NCBI GenBank assembly: GCA_002690445.1
Contig: NZER01000480.1
Location: 1-7,368 of the forward strand
DNA: 7,368 nt
Direction: 5' to 3'
From: Candidatus Pacearchaeota archaeon
GTDB lineage: Archaea > Nanoarchaeota > Nanoarchaeia > Pacearchaeales > GW2011-AR1
Positions 1 through 5,698 of the stretch are shown piece by piece. The translations under genes were made by a program, and so were the position numbers. Below the pieces are notes generated by a model, which made no database searches, had not been told where the DNA came from, and worked only from the letters and a program-made list of their open reading frames with translations. Position 1 is the first letter of the stretch; every line of letters starts with the position of its first letter.

Positions 1-2
1 AG

Positions 3-1040
3 TCGTTCGTCCATTTCGCCCAAGATATCTACAAGGCGGGATTGGGCGGCCGGCAATCTTCAGAGCTCCTGACATCTTGGGGAACCAAGACTGCCGGGCA
101 CCTGGAGATAGGCGATGACTCTCAGGGCGGATACCTGGTGCCGACAGAGTTCCTGGCGACACTATTGGAGAAAGCCCAGGAGACGGCCATTGTCAGGAGC
201 CGGGCCCTCTTCATTCCGATGGCCACCAACAGTATCAGCATCCCCTACGTGGCGGAATCGAGCCGGGCAAGCTCGCTATTCGGCGGAGTGATTATCTATC
301 ACCCGGCCGAGGCAGCCGCTAAAACGGCCTCGAAGCCCCTGTTCGGGAAGCTGACACTAACCCTCAAGAAGCTGGTCGGGCTGGTATATGCCAGTGATGA
401 GCTTCTGGAGGACAGCCCCATTTCGATTGCTCCCATGATCAATCGGATGTTTCCCGCGGCTATATCCTTTGCCGAGGATGAGGAGTTCATCAACGGTACG
501 GGTGCCGGCCAGGCACTCGGCATTCTGAATGCCGGATGCACGGTCAGCGTAGCCAAGGAATCAGGGCAGGCAGCCACTACTATCGTCTACAACAACATCG
601 TGAAGATGTGGGCTCGGTTGTTTTCGCCATCAATGGGTAACTCCATGTGGATTGCGAACAACGACACCTTCCCGCAGCTGGCCACGATGGCGTTACCTGT
701 CGGTACCGGCGGCGCACCAGCGTATATGCCCGCTGGCGGATTATCAGGCGCTCCTTTTGCCTCACTGATGGGGCGACCCTTGGTTATGACAGAGCACTGT
801 CAGACCCTGGGTACTACCGGTGATATATTCCTCTGCGACTGGTCGCAGTATCTCATCGGCGGTAAGGCGGGCAGCCCGATAAAGACCGCTTCGAGCATTC
901 ACTTGAAGTTCGACTACGACGAAACGGCCTTTCGGTTCGTGCTGCGTTACGACGGGCAGCCCTGGTGGCAGACCACCCTGACGCCCAAGCACGGCAGCAA
1001 CACCCTGAGCCCGTTCGTCAAACTTGATACCCGTAGCTAA
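3..1040 (+). CDS. HK97-fold phage major capsid protein, 5' end missing
   Basis: This is the main shell protein of a tailed phage head. The frame is open from the first bases of the window. The codons before the TTG at 42 read SFVHFAQDIYKAG, which resembles the segment at the start of the mature HK97-type capsid protein, so the TTG is internal and the true start lies upstream. Numbering from the codon at 42, GGYLVP (residues 29-34) is the classic start of the ordered capsid domain. It is followed by a helix and a VRSRA/IPM stretch. NGTGAGQALGIL (151-162) matches the well-conserved GTGxGQPLGIL motif of the family. The C-terminal part (about 255-332) has the usual late beta-rich segment ending in a short tail. 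The stop codon overlaps the next gene's ribosome binding site. Any delta/scaffold domain or fused protease would lie upstream and cannot be judged. Confidence 0.95.
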   Translation, partial: SFVHFAQDIYKAGLGGRQSSELLTSWGTKTAGHLEIGDDSQGGYLVPTEFLATLLEKAQETAIVRSRALFIPMATNSISIPYVAESSRASSLFGGVIIYHPAEAAAKTASKPLFGKLTLTLKKLVGLVYASDELLEDSPISIAPMINRMFPAAISFAEDEEFINGTGAGQALGILNAGCTVSVAKESGQAATTIVYNNIVKMWARLFSPSMGNSMWIANNDTFPQLATMALPVGTGGAPAYMPAGGLSGAPFASLMGRPLVMTEHCQTLGTTGDIFLCDWSQYLIGGKAGSPIKTASSIHLKFDYDETAFRFVLRYDGQPWWQTTLTPKHGSNTLSPFVKLDTRS

Positions 1041-1046
1041 AGGAGG
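1041..1046 (+). promoter_or_regulatory. Shine-Dalgarno AGGAGG of the decoration-like gene, two candidate ATGs
   Basis: AGGAGG lies directly after the capsid stop codon and is part of a longer match, AAAGGAGGTGAT, to the 16S anti-SD. Two ATGs follow, at 1051 (4-base spacing) and 1056 (9-base spacing). Only the second opens the long frame. The first gives an 8-codon peptide that ends at 1077. Confidence 0.85.
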
Positions 1047-1055
1047 TGATATGCA

Positions 1056-1472
1056 ATGGCAGATAATAATCTGTTGACCTACAACAACAAGTTCGAGGAA
1101 TGCATACACCCGATAGACTTCAACGACGGAGCAACTACGGGTGACTATGTGAATATGAAGAACTACGACGCCGTGACGGTGTTTCTGTACTGTGCCACTA
1201 TCGGGACCGCCCCGGTGGTCACCGTGCAGCAATGTACCCAGGACGCCGACGCCGGCAGCGATGTCAAGGCCTTCTCGACGGCCAAGACGATTACCGGCGT
1301 CTCCGACACCATCGGCAGCGTGAACGTCCCGTCCGAGGACCTGGACGCCGACAACAACTTCGACTGGCTGAAGATCACCTGTTCCGACCCCGGTTCAGCT
1401 GCTCTCGGCTGTGTCTTTGTCGTCGGCTATCGGGCCCGGTACGCGGAGGCGTCCATGCCCGCCCTGGTCTAG
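1056..1472 (+). CDS. Probable capsid-associated (decoration-type) virion protein
   Basis: This is a 138-residue protein without signal peptide or membrane segment. It is acidic and beta-rich in composition. The N-terminal part reads HPIDFNDGATTGDYVNMKNYDAV, then VTVQQ. The middle carries a DLDADNNFDWLKIT stretch and the end reads RARYAEA. This pattern (a conserved strand with VTVQQ, then a D-rich turn, then a closing RYA) recalls small virion proteins that often follow the capsid gene in phages. They are usually annotated as hypothetical or head proteins. The role is inferred from this resemblance, the size and the position directly after the capsid gene. It could also be a head-tail connector component. 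The start at 1056 is preferred because it is the only ATG near the strong ribosome binding site that opens this frame. Confidence 0.8.
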   Translation: MADNNLLTYNNKFEECIHPIDFNDGATTGDYVNMKNYDAVTVFLYCATIGTAPVVTVQQCTQDADAGSDVKAFSTAKTITGVSDTIGSVNVPSEDLDADNNFDWLKITCSDPGSAALGCVFVVGYRARYAEASMPALV

Positions 1473-1480
1473 GAGTAGAT

Positions 1481-1639
1481 ATGCCTGCTGCATCGAGAAG
1501 GCGTAGGCACAAAGGTCGCGTAGAGCGGAGGCTGGCTGAATTGCGGAAACGCCGTAATGCAGCTAAGGCGATTGGGTCAGCTCCCGCGAATAAGATGATA
1601 CAATCCGAATCGAATAAGGCATTGTCGGGCCGTACATAG
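1481..1639 (+). CDS. Small arginine-rich basic protein, 52 residues
   Basis: The start is ATG 1481, with AGGAG at 1471-1475 and a five-base spacer. A longer open frame upstream (from 1232) is a shadow inside the preceding gene and lacks a ribosome binding site. The peptide holds 11 Arg and 5 Lys in 52 residues. A run of four arginines occupies residues 6-9, and there is a likely helix at 13-31 (VERRLAELRKRRNAAKAI) with hydrophobic and basic faces. The C-terminal third is Ser/Asn/Gly-rich and probably flexible. No family is recognised. The charge suggests binding to DNA, RNA or the inner capsid surface. It sits nine bases after the decoration-like gene and was probably co-transcribed with the head genes. 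Confidence covers the gene being real, not the function. Confidence 0.65.
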   Translation: MPAASRRRRHKGRVERRLAELRKRRNAAKAIGSAPANKMIQSESNKALSGRT

Positions 1640-1655
1640 CGGCTCGGCCTACCTG

Positions 1656-1663
1656 AAAGGAGG
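1656..1663 (+). promoter_or_regulatory. Shine-Dalgarno AAAGGAGG deciding the LamG-like gene start
   Basis: Three start codons follow in the same frame: TTG 1664 (no spacer), ATG 1667 (3 bases) and ATG 1670 (6 bases). The spacing favours 1670, giving a protein that begins MPGQGEGG. Confidence 0.85.
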
Positions 1664-1669
1664 TTGATG

Positions 1670-2440
1670 ATGCCAGGTCAAGGTGAAGGCGGCACAACGT
1701 CTATAAAATGCAGGTGGACGAACGGTTTTCAGCGGTTCTACGATAGAGCCACTGATGAGACTGTTCACGTGATGGCTCAGATGTGGTTTACCGAGGACTT
1801 CCTCGGTGAAGGCGGCCTGGAGCTGGGCAACACTGTCGACCGCTGGGAAGTCATTGATGTTGGTGATGCTACGGAGGCCCTCCGGGCGGATATCGCTACA
1901 GGCGTCTGGCGGCTGGCATTGACGGCTACCAGCGAGGCTCAGGATGCTGGCCTATACTGGGGCGACCAGACCAGTATCTGCGTACTCAACGATGTATCCT
2001 TTGAGACTAAGATCGATGTGGCTGTTCTGCCCAGCGTCAGTGCAACTGCCGTCTGGGGTATGGCCGGTGACCATAATCTCGATAAGGATACGGTAGCCGA
2101 GCACGCCTGGTTCAGGTTGGACGCTTCCGGTACGGTCAAGGTGGAAACCGACGACGGGACAACAAACACGGACGATACGGCTACGGGCATTACTGCTGTT
2201 GCCGGGACTGCCAATATATACCGTATCGACTTCTCGGACTTGTCGGACGTGAAATTCTATATCGACGGTGCCAGGGTAGCTGGTAGCACTACGCACGACC
2301 TTTCAGCACTGACCACGACTACCGGCCTGATGCAGCCCTACTTCTCGGTAGATAAGGCTGCTAGCGTGAGTGTCGGCACGCTGGATATCGACTACTGCCG
2401 CATCTGGGGCAGAAGGTCGAGTACCGTAGGCAATAGCTAA
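1670..2440 (+). CDS. Concanavalin A/LamG-like beta-sandwich virion protein
   Basis: This 256-residue protein has the layout of phage single-domain concanavalin-like proteins. After about 35 residues an FTEDFLG opening appears. It is followed by a W-centred turn (DRWEVIDVGDATEAL), a VWRLALTATSEAQDAGLYWGD segment and FETKIDVAVLP. Next come WFRLDASGTVKVETDDGT, then YRIDFSDLSDVKFYIDGARVAG and a closing LDIDYCRIWGRR. The pairs FxxKIxV, VKFYIDG and IDYxRIW are typical LamG-fold strands. Such domains commonly bind sugars or coat the particle. In phages they occur as head fibres or surface decorations, but some are tail-associated. The position between head genes and small membrane genes favours a head-surface role. 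That is inference, since no binding-site residues can be assigned by eye. Confidence 0.8.
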   Translation: MPGQGEGGTTSIKCRWTNGFQRFYDRATDETVHVMAQMWFTEDFLGEGGLELGNTVDRWEVIDVGDATEALRADIATGVWRLALTATSEAQDAGLYWGDQTSICVLNDVSFETKIDVAVLPSVSATAVWGMAGDHNLDKDTVAEHAWFRLDASGTVKVETDDGTTNTDDTATGITAVAGTANIYRIDFSDLSDVKFYIDGARVAGSTTHDLSALTTTTGLMQPYFSVDKAASVSVGTLDIDYCRIWGRRSSTVGNS

Positions 2441-2447
2441 GGAGGTG
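2439..2447 (+). promoter_or_regulatory. Ribosome binding site AAGGAGGTG overlapping the previous stop
   Basis: AAGGAGGTG begins inside the TAA of the LamG-like gene and stands five bases before ATG 2453. It makes 2453 the clear start of the lysine-tailed protein. Confidence 0.85.
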
Positions 2448-2452
2448 CTCCT

Positions 2453-2656
2453 ATGAAGAACGTCACCCTGACAGCCGACTGGGATAAGTACAAGAGAGGC
2501 AGGAGCGTAGGCCTGCCCGACAATATAGCTAACAACCTCGTAAGCCAGGGGCTGGCCCACGATCCGAACGCAGTTGCACCTGAGATACCCGCAGCGCCGA
2601 AGGCGGTAGCTAAGAAAAAGACAGCCAAGAAAAAGAAGAAGGCCAAGCGTAAGTAG
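2453..2656 (+). CDS. Small phage protein with lysine-rich C-terminal tail
   Basis: This is a 67-residue protein in two parts. Residues 1-35 (MKNVTLTADWDKYKRGRSV, then LPDNIANNLVSQGLA) resemble the short beta-turn-helix unit seen in small head-region phage proteins. Those carry a 'W..YK.G..V.LP...A..L...G.A' pattern. Residues 41-49 are a Pro/Ala hinge. Residues 50-67 hold 11 lysines and one arginine, giving a histone-H1-like tail that could contact packaged DNA. The pattern match is from memory and names no function. The gene is placed between a LamG-like virion gene and the holin-like gene and has a strong ribosome binding site. The A-rich coding tail is followed by TCTTTTTTGG, but there is no GC stem, so no terminator is called. 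Confidence 0.75.
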   Translation: MKNVTLTADWDKYKRGRSVGLPDNIANNLVSQGLAHDPNAVAPEIPAAPKAVAKKKTAKKKKKAKRK

Positions 2657-2679
2657 TTACTCTTTTTTGGAGGTAGGCT

Positions 2680-2895
2680 ATGAACGGCTTGCAGAAACTG
2701 CTCAAGTCCAAGCGGTTCGCTACGGCAATAGTTGCCGTAGCCGTACTGGTACTGGTGGATGTGTTCGGCGTTGAGGAAGAGTTGGCAGCTAAGATTGCCG
2801 AAACGGTAATCAAACTGGCTCTGACACTCATTGGCGGTATCTCAGTTAGCGATTTTGCCTTGGCCTTGAAAGGGCTCAAGAAGGACCCTGAATGA
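2680..2895 (+). CDS. Small membrane protein, holin-like
   Basis: This 71-residue protein has a basic N-terminus (KLLKSKR, residues 6-12) and a strongly hydrophobic segment at 13-30 (ATAIVAVAVLVLVDVFG). An acidic turn (VEEEL, 31-35) follows. A second hydrophobic or amphipathic segment covers about 37-61, ending in a charged tail (KGLKKDPE). Size, two hydrophobic helices and charged ends fit a phage holin, which would open the inner membrane at the end of infection. It could equally be another small phage membrane protein, because no endolysin gene is in view. GGAGG at 2669-2673 lies six bases before the start. The stop overlaps the next start (ATGA at 2892), so the two are probably translationally coupled. 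A perfect 10-bp hairpin lies inside the gene. Confidence 0.75.
   Translation: MNGLQKLLKSKRFATAIVAVAVLVLVDVFGVEEELAAKIAETVIKLALTLIGGISVSDFALALKGLKKDPE
2719..2741 (+). repeat. Perfect 10-bp inverted repeat with 3-base loop inside the holin-like gene
   Basis: GCTACGGCAA (2719-2728), loop TAG, then TTGCCGTAGC (2732-2741). The arms are exact reverse complements. It begins 39 bases after the start codon. No T-run follows, so it is not a terminator. The bases code for alternating Ala/Val/Ile, and GCCGTA is repeated in tandem at 2734-2745, so codon repetition may explain part of it. It could also slow or control translation of the mRNA. Confidence 0.6.
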
Positions 2896-3158
2896 GGTTG
2901 GTAATAGTATTAGTGCTTGTGCTGTTCCTTCTGACGGGCTGTGCAGCATGGCAGGCGTTTATTGCTGGTGCTGCTACAGGTGGTGCTGCTATAGCGGGTC
3001 TTGCCGGAGGAGTTGCGGATGAGGCGGAAGCTCAAGAGGAAGGTCGAACTTATATGCCGCCTGCTAACGCTTCACCACAAAAGAAAATCGGCTACATCAT
3101 AGGCGCGACGGCGTTGCTTGGTATAGCCGTTTTTTCCGGTAAGCGGAAGCAGAAATAG
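2892..3158 (+). CDS. Small lipoprotein with glycine-zipper-like membrane segments
   Basis: This is an 88-residue protein with a short signal peptide (hydrophobic residues 3-14) and a lipobox LTGC at 14-17. Cys17 would be lipidated after signal peptidase II cleavage. Next is a Gly/Ala-rich segment (about 19-42) with GxxxG spacing at 26-30 and 36-40, then an acidic/polar linker (43-64). A second hydrophobic segment (about 66-82, GxxxG at 67-71) leads to a basic end (GKRKQK). The start overlaps the holin-like stop by ATGA, which ties the two functionally. Possible roles are an outer-membrane spanin-like partner in lysis or a superinfection-exclusion lipoprotein. It is not Pro-rich like classical Rz1, and no Rz partner is seen. 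A 10-base direct repeat (GGTGCTGCTA at 2967 and 2982) encodes the Gly-Ala-Ala units. Confidence 0.75.
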   Translation: MRLVIVLVLVLFLLTGCAAWQAFIAGAATGGAAIAGLAGGVADEAEAQEEGRTYMPPANASPQKKIGYIIGATALLGIAVFSGKRKQK

Positions 3159-3160
3159 CA

Positions 3161-3364
3161 ATGTCCCCTTGTCCCTGGGGCCCTGCTGCGTGGATGTGCG
3201 AGTTTTATATCCACGTGCCTACTCAGTACCTGTGCCAGCACAAGCAGCACGGCACGATGACTGAGCAGCTACAGACGGATAAGCCCAACGACTGCGAGGG
3301 CTATCATACGAATAAGCGTATGGAGGCATTTGCCGAGCGGATACAGAAGGAGAGAAAGAGATGA
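3161..3364 (+). CDS. Small Cys/His-rich protein, possibly metal-binding
   Basis: This is a 67-residue open frame starting two bases after the lipoprotein stop. There is no good ribosome binding site, so it would depend on coupling; ATG 3194 (residue 12) is an alternative start. Cysteines stand at residues 4, 13, 25 and 45, and histidines at 18, 27, 30 and 49. The core MCEFYIHVPTQYLCQHKQHG, then DKPNDCEGY, keeps a C..C.H..H..C arrangement that could hold zinc. The last 16 residues form a charged helix (RMEAFAERIQKERKR). I recall small phage proteins of similar pattern but assign no named family. The end overlaps the next gene by ATGA (3361-3364), which supports the frame being translated. Codons and length alone would be weak evidence. 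Confidence 0.55.
   Translation: MSPCPWGPAAWMCEFYIHVPTQYLCQHKQHGTMTEQLQTDKPNDCEGYHTNKRMEAFAERIQKERKR
3347..3352 (+). promoter_or_regulatory. Ribosome binding site AAGGAG of the fusion enzyme gene
   Basis: AAGGAG stands eight bases before ATG 3361, inside the end of the Cys/His-rich gene. A second in-frame ATG at 3382 (residue 8) has no such site, so 3361 is preferred. Confidence 0.7.
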
Positions 3365-4854
3365 AATCGGAACATGAATACATGAAAGTCAACCCCTGGA
3401 AACAACCACAGAAGATCATCGCCCTGATAGGGGCCAGGGGTGATTCCAAGCGACTGCCGCACAAGAATATTAAGCGGCTGGCCGGCAAGCCCTGTATCGC
3501 CTGGGTAATCGAGGCTGCCAGGAAATCGGCACTCATCGATGAAGTCTATGTGTTCACGGATGATGATGCGATTATCCAGATGGCCGAGTATTACGGTGCC
3601 AAGACGCCGTTTCGCGAGCCCAAGGAGATAGTCGAAGCCGGGCACGCGGTTCAGTTCCACTTCGTGGCCGAGGCCTTCAGGCAGATAAGCCTCAAATGGG
3701 ACCTGATGGTGGCCATGGCCGGGAATACGCCCACAGTGACCAGCGAGGATCTGGACAGCGGCATCAAGGAGATGCTGGAAAGCGATAGGAGAGATCCGGT
3801 AGCTAGTGCCTGTCGGTTTCGATGTAACGGGTTGTGGACTAAGGAGGGAGAGTCTGTGGAGGTGCTTGAGCCTGACGAGGTTATCAAGCAGACCGGGGCT
3901 TTTACCATATACACGCCGGAACATGCTGAATCCCCACAAGCTGGCCTTGATTTGCACAAGAGGCTTTACTTCATGCCGCCTGAGCGGAGCATCGAGATTG
4001 ACGATTATCACGATTTCTATATCGCTGAAGCCCTGTTGGAAAAGAAGCAAGCCATCCCCGACTTCACCGACTTGCACAAAGGGCGTAGGGCTTGGGTTGT
4101 GGCTACCGGGCCGCATCAGGCCACGGTTACCCCGGAGCAGTGGGCTATCATCGACCAAGATATAACTATCGGCGTGAACAACGCGGCAGCTATACACGAC
4201 ACCAAGTATCTGCTTTGGGCTGATGAAATAGGCCCGAAAGCATATCCCAGTATCATAACCAGTGATGCCGAGTACAAGTTCACGTTGAAACCCTGCCCCT
4301 ATCTTCCAGATGTTGTCGTCTATGAGAACAGCCCGTCGATCAACAAGACCTTTCAAGGCGGCCTGACCAGCAGGGGCTGCAGCACCCACGCGGCCCTGCA
4401 TCTGGCCATCGTCATGGGCTGCAACCCGATCTGCCTTATCGGGCTAGACTTCGGCCCTGAGAATGTTCACGCCATCTACCAGCCCCAGCTGGGCGACGAC
4501 CGGAGCAAGCCCTACGACGCCGATGGCTCACTGCGGGGCAAGTGGGGAGCCATAGCCGAGATGACAAAATATCTCAAGCTCAATATCATTAACGCCTGCG
4601 AGTATTCCGGCCTTGAGTGCTGGCCTAAGATGAGCATCGATACTATTATAGCCAGTGACAGGATAGTCATACCTAAGCCTAAGCCGGACAATAACGGCAA
4701 CGGGCTTCTATACCCGCTATTGCAGCAGGTGGAGACTACTATGAGGCAGCTCGAATGGGCCAATCAGGCTATACCCGCAGTTCTCAAGCGGCTGATGCCA
4801 TTCAATCGGACAGTTAGACCTACACCAGACGCAAAGGAGGATAGCAATGATTAG
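3361..4854 (+). CDS. Fusion of CMP-sugar synthetase (NeuA-like) and DUF115/sialyltransferase-like domain
   Basis: This is a 497-residue cytoplasmic protein. Residues about 17-230 match the acylneuraminate cytidylyltransferase family, which activates a nine-carbon or similar acid sugar with CTP. ARGDSKRLPHKNIKRLAGKP (25-44) is the nucleotide-binding signature, with G to D in the usual ARGGSK. VYVFTDDDAI (62-71), QTGAF (177-181) and SIEIDDYHD (210-218, the metal-binding region) are the other family landmarks. Residues about 242-432 resemble DUF115/MptE-like and GT42-type domains: a VVATGPHQ loop (246-253), GVNNA (271-275), GLTSRG (334-339) and ICLIGLDFG (357-365). The region ends with IINACEYSGLECWPKMSID. 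Residues 450-485 form a C-terminal helical tail. The likely job is to make a CMP-sugar and pass it on; both activities are inferred. Sialic, legionaminic, pseudaminic and Kdo-type sugars all remain possible. The gene overlaps its neighbours on both sides (4 and 8 bases). No sugar-acid synthase is present. Confidence 0.85.
   Translation: MKSEHEYMKVNPWKQPQKIIALIGARGDSKRLPHKNIKRLAGKPCIAWVIEAARKSALIDEVYVFTDDDAIIQMAEYYGAKTPFREPKEIVEAGHAVQFHFVAEAFRQISLKWDLMVAMAGNTPTVTSEDLDSGIKEMLESDRRDPVASACRFRCNGLWTKEGESVEVLEPDEVIKQTGAFTIYTPEHAESPQAGLDLHKRLYFMPPERSIEIDDYHDFYIAEALLEKKQAIPDFTDLHKGRRAWVVATGPHQATVTPEQWAIIDQDITIGVNNAAAIHDTKYLLWADEIGPKAYPSIITSDAEYKFTLKPCPYLPDVVVYENSPSINKTFQGGLTSRGCSTHAALHLAIVMGCNPICLIGLDFGPENVHAIYQPQLGDDRSKPYDADGSLRGKWGAIAEMTKYLKLNIINACEYSGLECWPKMSIDTIIASDRIVIPKPKPDNNGNGLLYPLLQQVETTMRQLEWANQAIPAVLKRLMPFNRTVRPTPDAKEDSND
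4833..4840 (+). promoter_or_regulatory. Ribosome binding site AAAGGAGG inside the fusion gene's end
   Basis: AAAGGAGG stands six bases before ATG 4847. It fixes the start of the next gene even though that start overlaps the previous stop (4852-4854) by eight bases. Confidence 0.85.
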
Positions 4855-5698
4855 TGTACTTTATGACGGTGGCGGCACCAGTAATGCCCTGCAAGTCGCC
4901 GCAGACTTGGATGCTGTTATCGCTCTCGGCACGCAGCCGACCTCGATAGCCACCGGCAACCACACGGGCATAGAGCTGTTCCTCTCCGCTGCCGACGACG
5001 ACAAAACCCCGGTGGTGGTCTGCATTAATCATACGGCCTCGACGATTACGCTAAGCACCATAGTCCACATCCAAGAGGACTCCGTGTCTATGGCTGATAT
5101 GGCCTTCAAGGTGGACCGGTCCGTTTGGGAACTGACCGCGGGCACCGACCACGAGCCTAAGCGGCTGGTCTATTTTCCCTGCGCCCCGAACAGCTACGTC
5201 AGCGTTGTCTTGCAGAGCGCCGATACCTCGACTTGGTATGCCCGCTATCGGCTTACGCAGATGCACACCGCAGCCTCTGGCGGGGTGGGTGCTGCCGAGG
5301 GTGATGCCGCTACAGCTGGGAAGCAGGATACAATCATAACCGCCCTTCAGCTAATAGACGATGCGGGGCATGGCTCGGCCACGGGCTCAACCCAGCGAAC
5401 GGTATTGAGCGTTGACGCAGACTTGGATAAGGAAACGCAATCTAAGAGCCATACACACACGACAGCCGGTACGGCGGAATCTATAGTGGGTGATGCAGCC
5501 TTCAGTGCCGGGGCTACTGTTATGGTAGTCGGCCTTGATACCTGGGTGGCGGTCGGCTCCTCAGCAGCCCAGGCTCAAGGAGGAGACATAAAATTCCCTG
5601 CCGGTGTACCCTTTACCGTGCAACTCGATGGCACTGAAGTTACTTTCCATCTCGACGCCGCCACTAGTGGTGAGGTCTCCATCCATCAGGTGAGCTAA
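4847..5698 (+). CDS. Two-domain beta-rich virion protein, possible fibre or collar component
   Basis: This is a 283-residue protein with no signal peptide. Residues 1-140 form a beta-rich domain with alternating strands (TPVVVCINHTASTITLS, WELTAG, RLVYFPC, SYVSVVLQS, WYARYRLTQM). Residues 141-158 are a Gly/Ala-rich linker. Residues 159-172 (KQDTIITALQLIDD) match the short helical 'KQD.....L..ID' unit seen in many phage surface proteins, probably an oligomerising coil. Residues about 205-283 form a second beta domain (VVGLDTWVAVGS, IKFPAGVPFTVQL, VTFHLDAATSGEVSI). This 'W-V-G-S ... PAGVPF ... G.V.I' pattern is common in phage virion proteins. It is probably assembled on the particle together with the downstream LamG-like protein, since the two genes overlap by one base. 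No specific family name can be given. Confidence 0.8.
   Translation: MISVLYDGGGTSNALQVAADLDAVIALGTQPTSIATGNHTGIELFLSAADDDKTPVVVCINHTASTITLSTIVHIQEDSVSMADMAFKVDRSVWELTAGTDHEPKRLVYFPCAPNSYVSVVLQSADTSTWYARYRLTQMHTAASGGVGAAEGDAATAGKQDTIITALQLIDDAGHGSATGSTQRTVLSVDADLDKETQSKSHTHTTAGTAESIVGDAAFSAGATVMVVGLDTWVAVGSSAAQAQGGDIKFPAGVPFTVQLDGTEVTFHLDAATSGEVSIHQVS
5688..5693 (+). promoter_or_regulatory. Weak ribosome binding site AGGTGA for the terminal LamG gene
   Basis: AGGTGA stands four bases before ATG 5698. The start shares one base with the previous stop (TAATG), so reinitiation after the upstream gene is likely to help translation. Confidence 0.5.

Noticed and set aside
762..1232. Minus-strand open frame of 156 codons
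   Set aside because: It covers the end of the capsid gene and the start of the next gene, both well supported on the plus strand. It is a shadow frame.
1232..1480. Upstream extension of the small Arg-rich gene
   Set aside because: The extension overlaps the decoration-like gene in another frame and is Arg-rich low-complexity translation. A good ribosome binding site supports the start at 1481 instead.
1627..1645. Small hairpin (6 bp with one G-T pair) around the stop of the Arg-rich gene
   Set aside because: The stem is short, has no T-run and is followed by a strong ribosome binding site. There is no support for a terminator or regulator.
2618..2667. A-rich lysine codons then a T-run, as slippery site or terminator
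   Set aside because: AAA AAG is preceded by G, so it does not form the canonical -1 slippery heptamer. The T-run at 2662-2668 has no GC-rich stem before it.
3108..3135. Terminator-like ACGGC...GCCGT stem followed by six T
   Set aside because: The stem is only 5 bp with a 13-base loop and lies inside the lipoprotein coding sequence, with tightly coupled genes following. It is too weak to call.
3806..4165. Plus-strand open frame of 119 codons in a second frame
   Set aside because: It lies within the cytidylyltransferase part of the fusion gene and has no ribosome binding site or recognisable motif.
3304..4401. Long open frame on the minus strand (365 codons)
   Set aside because: It lies opposite the fusion enzyme gene, whose protein has clear family motifs. 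No recognisable domain appears in the minus-strand translation, and all surrounding genes run on the plus strand.
5577..5585. Strong SD-like AAGGAGGAG inside the 4847-5698 gene
   Set aside because: No ATG, GTG or TTG lies at a usable distance, so it does not start a gene. It encodes part of the C-terminal beta domain.
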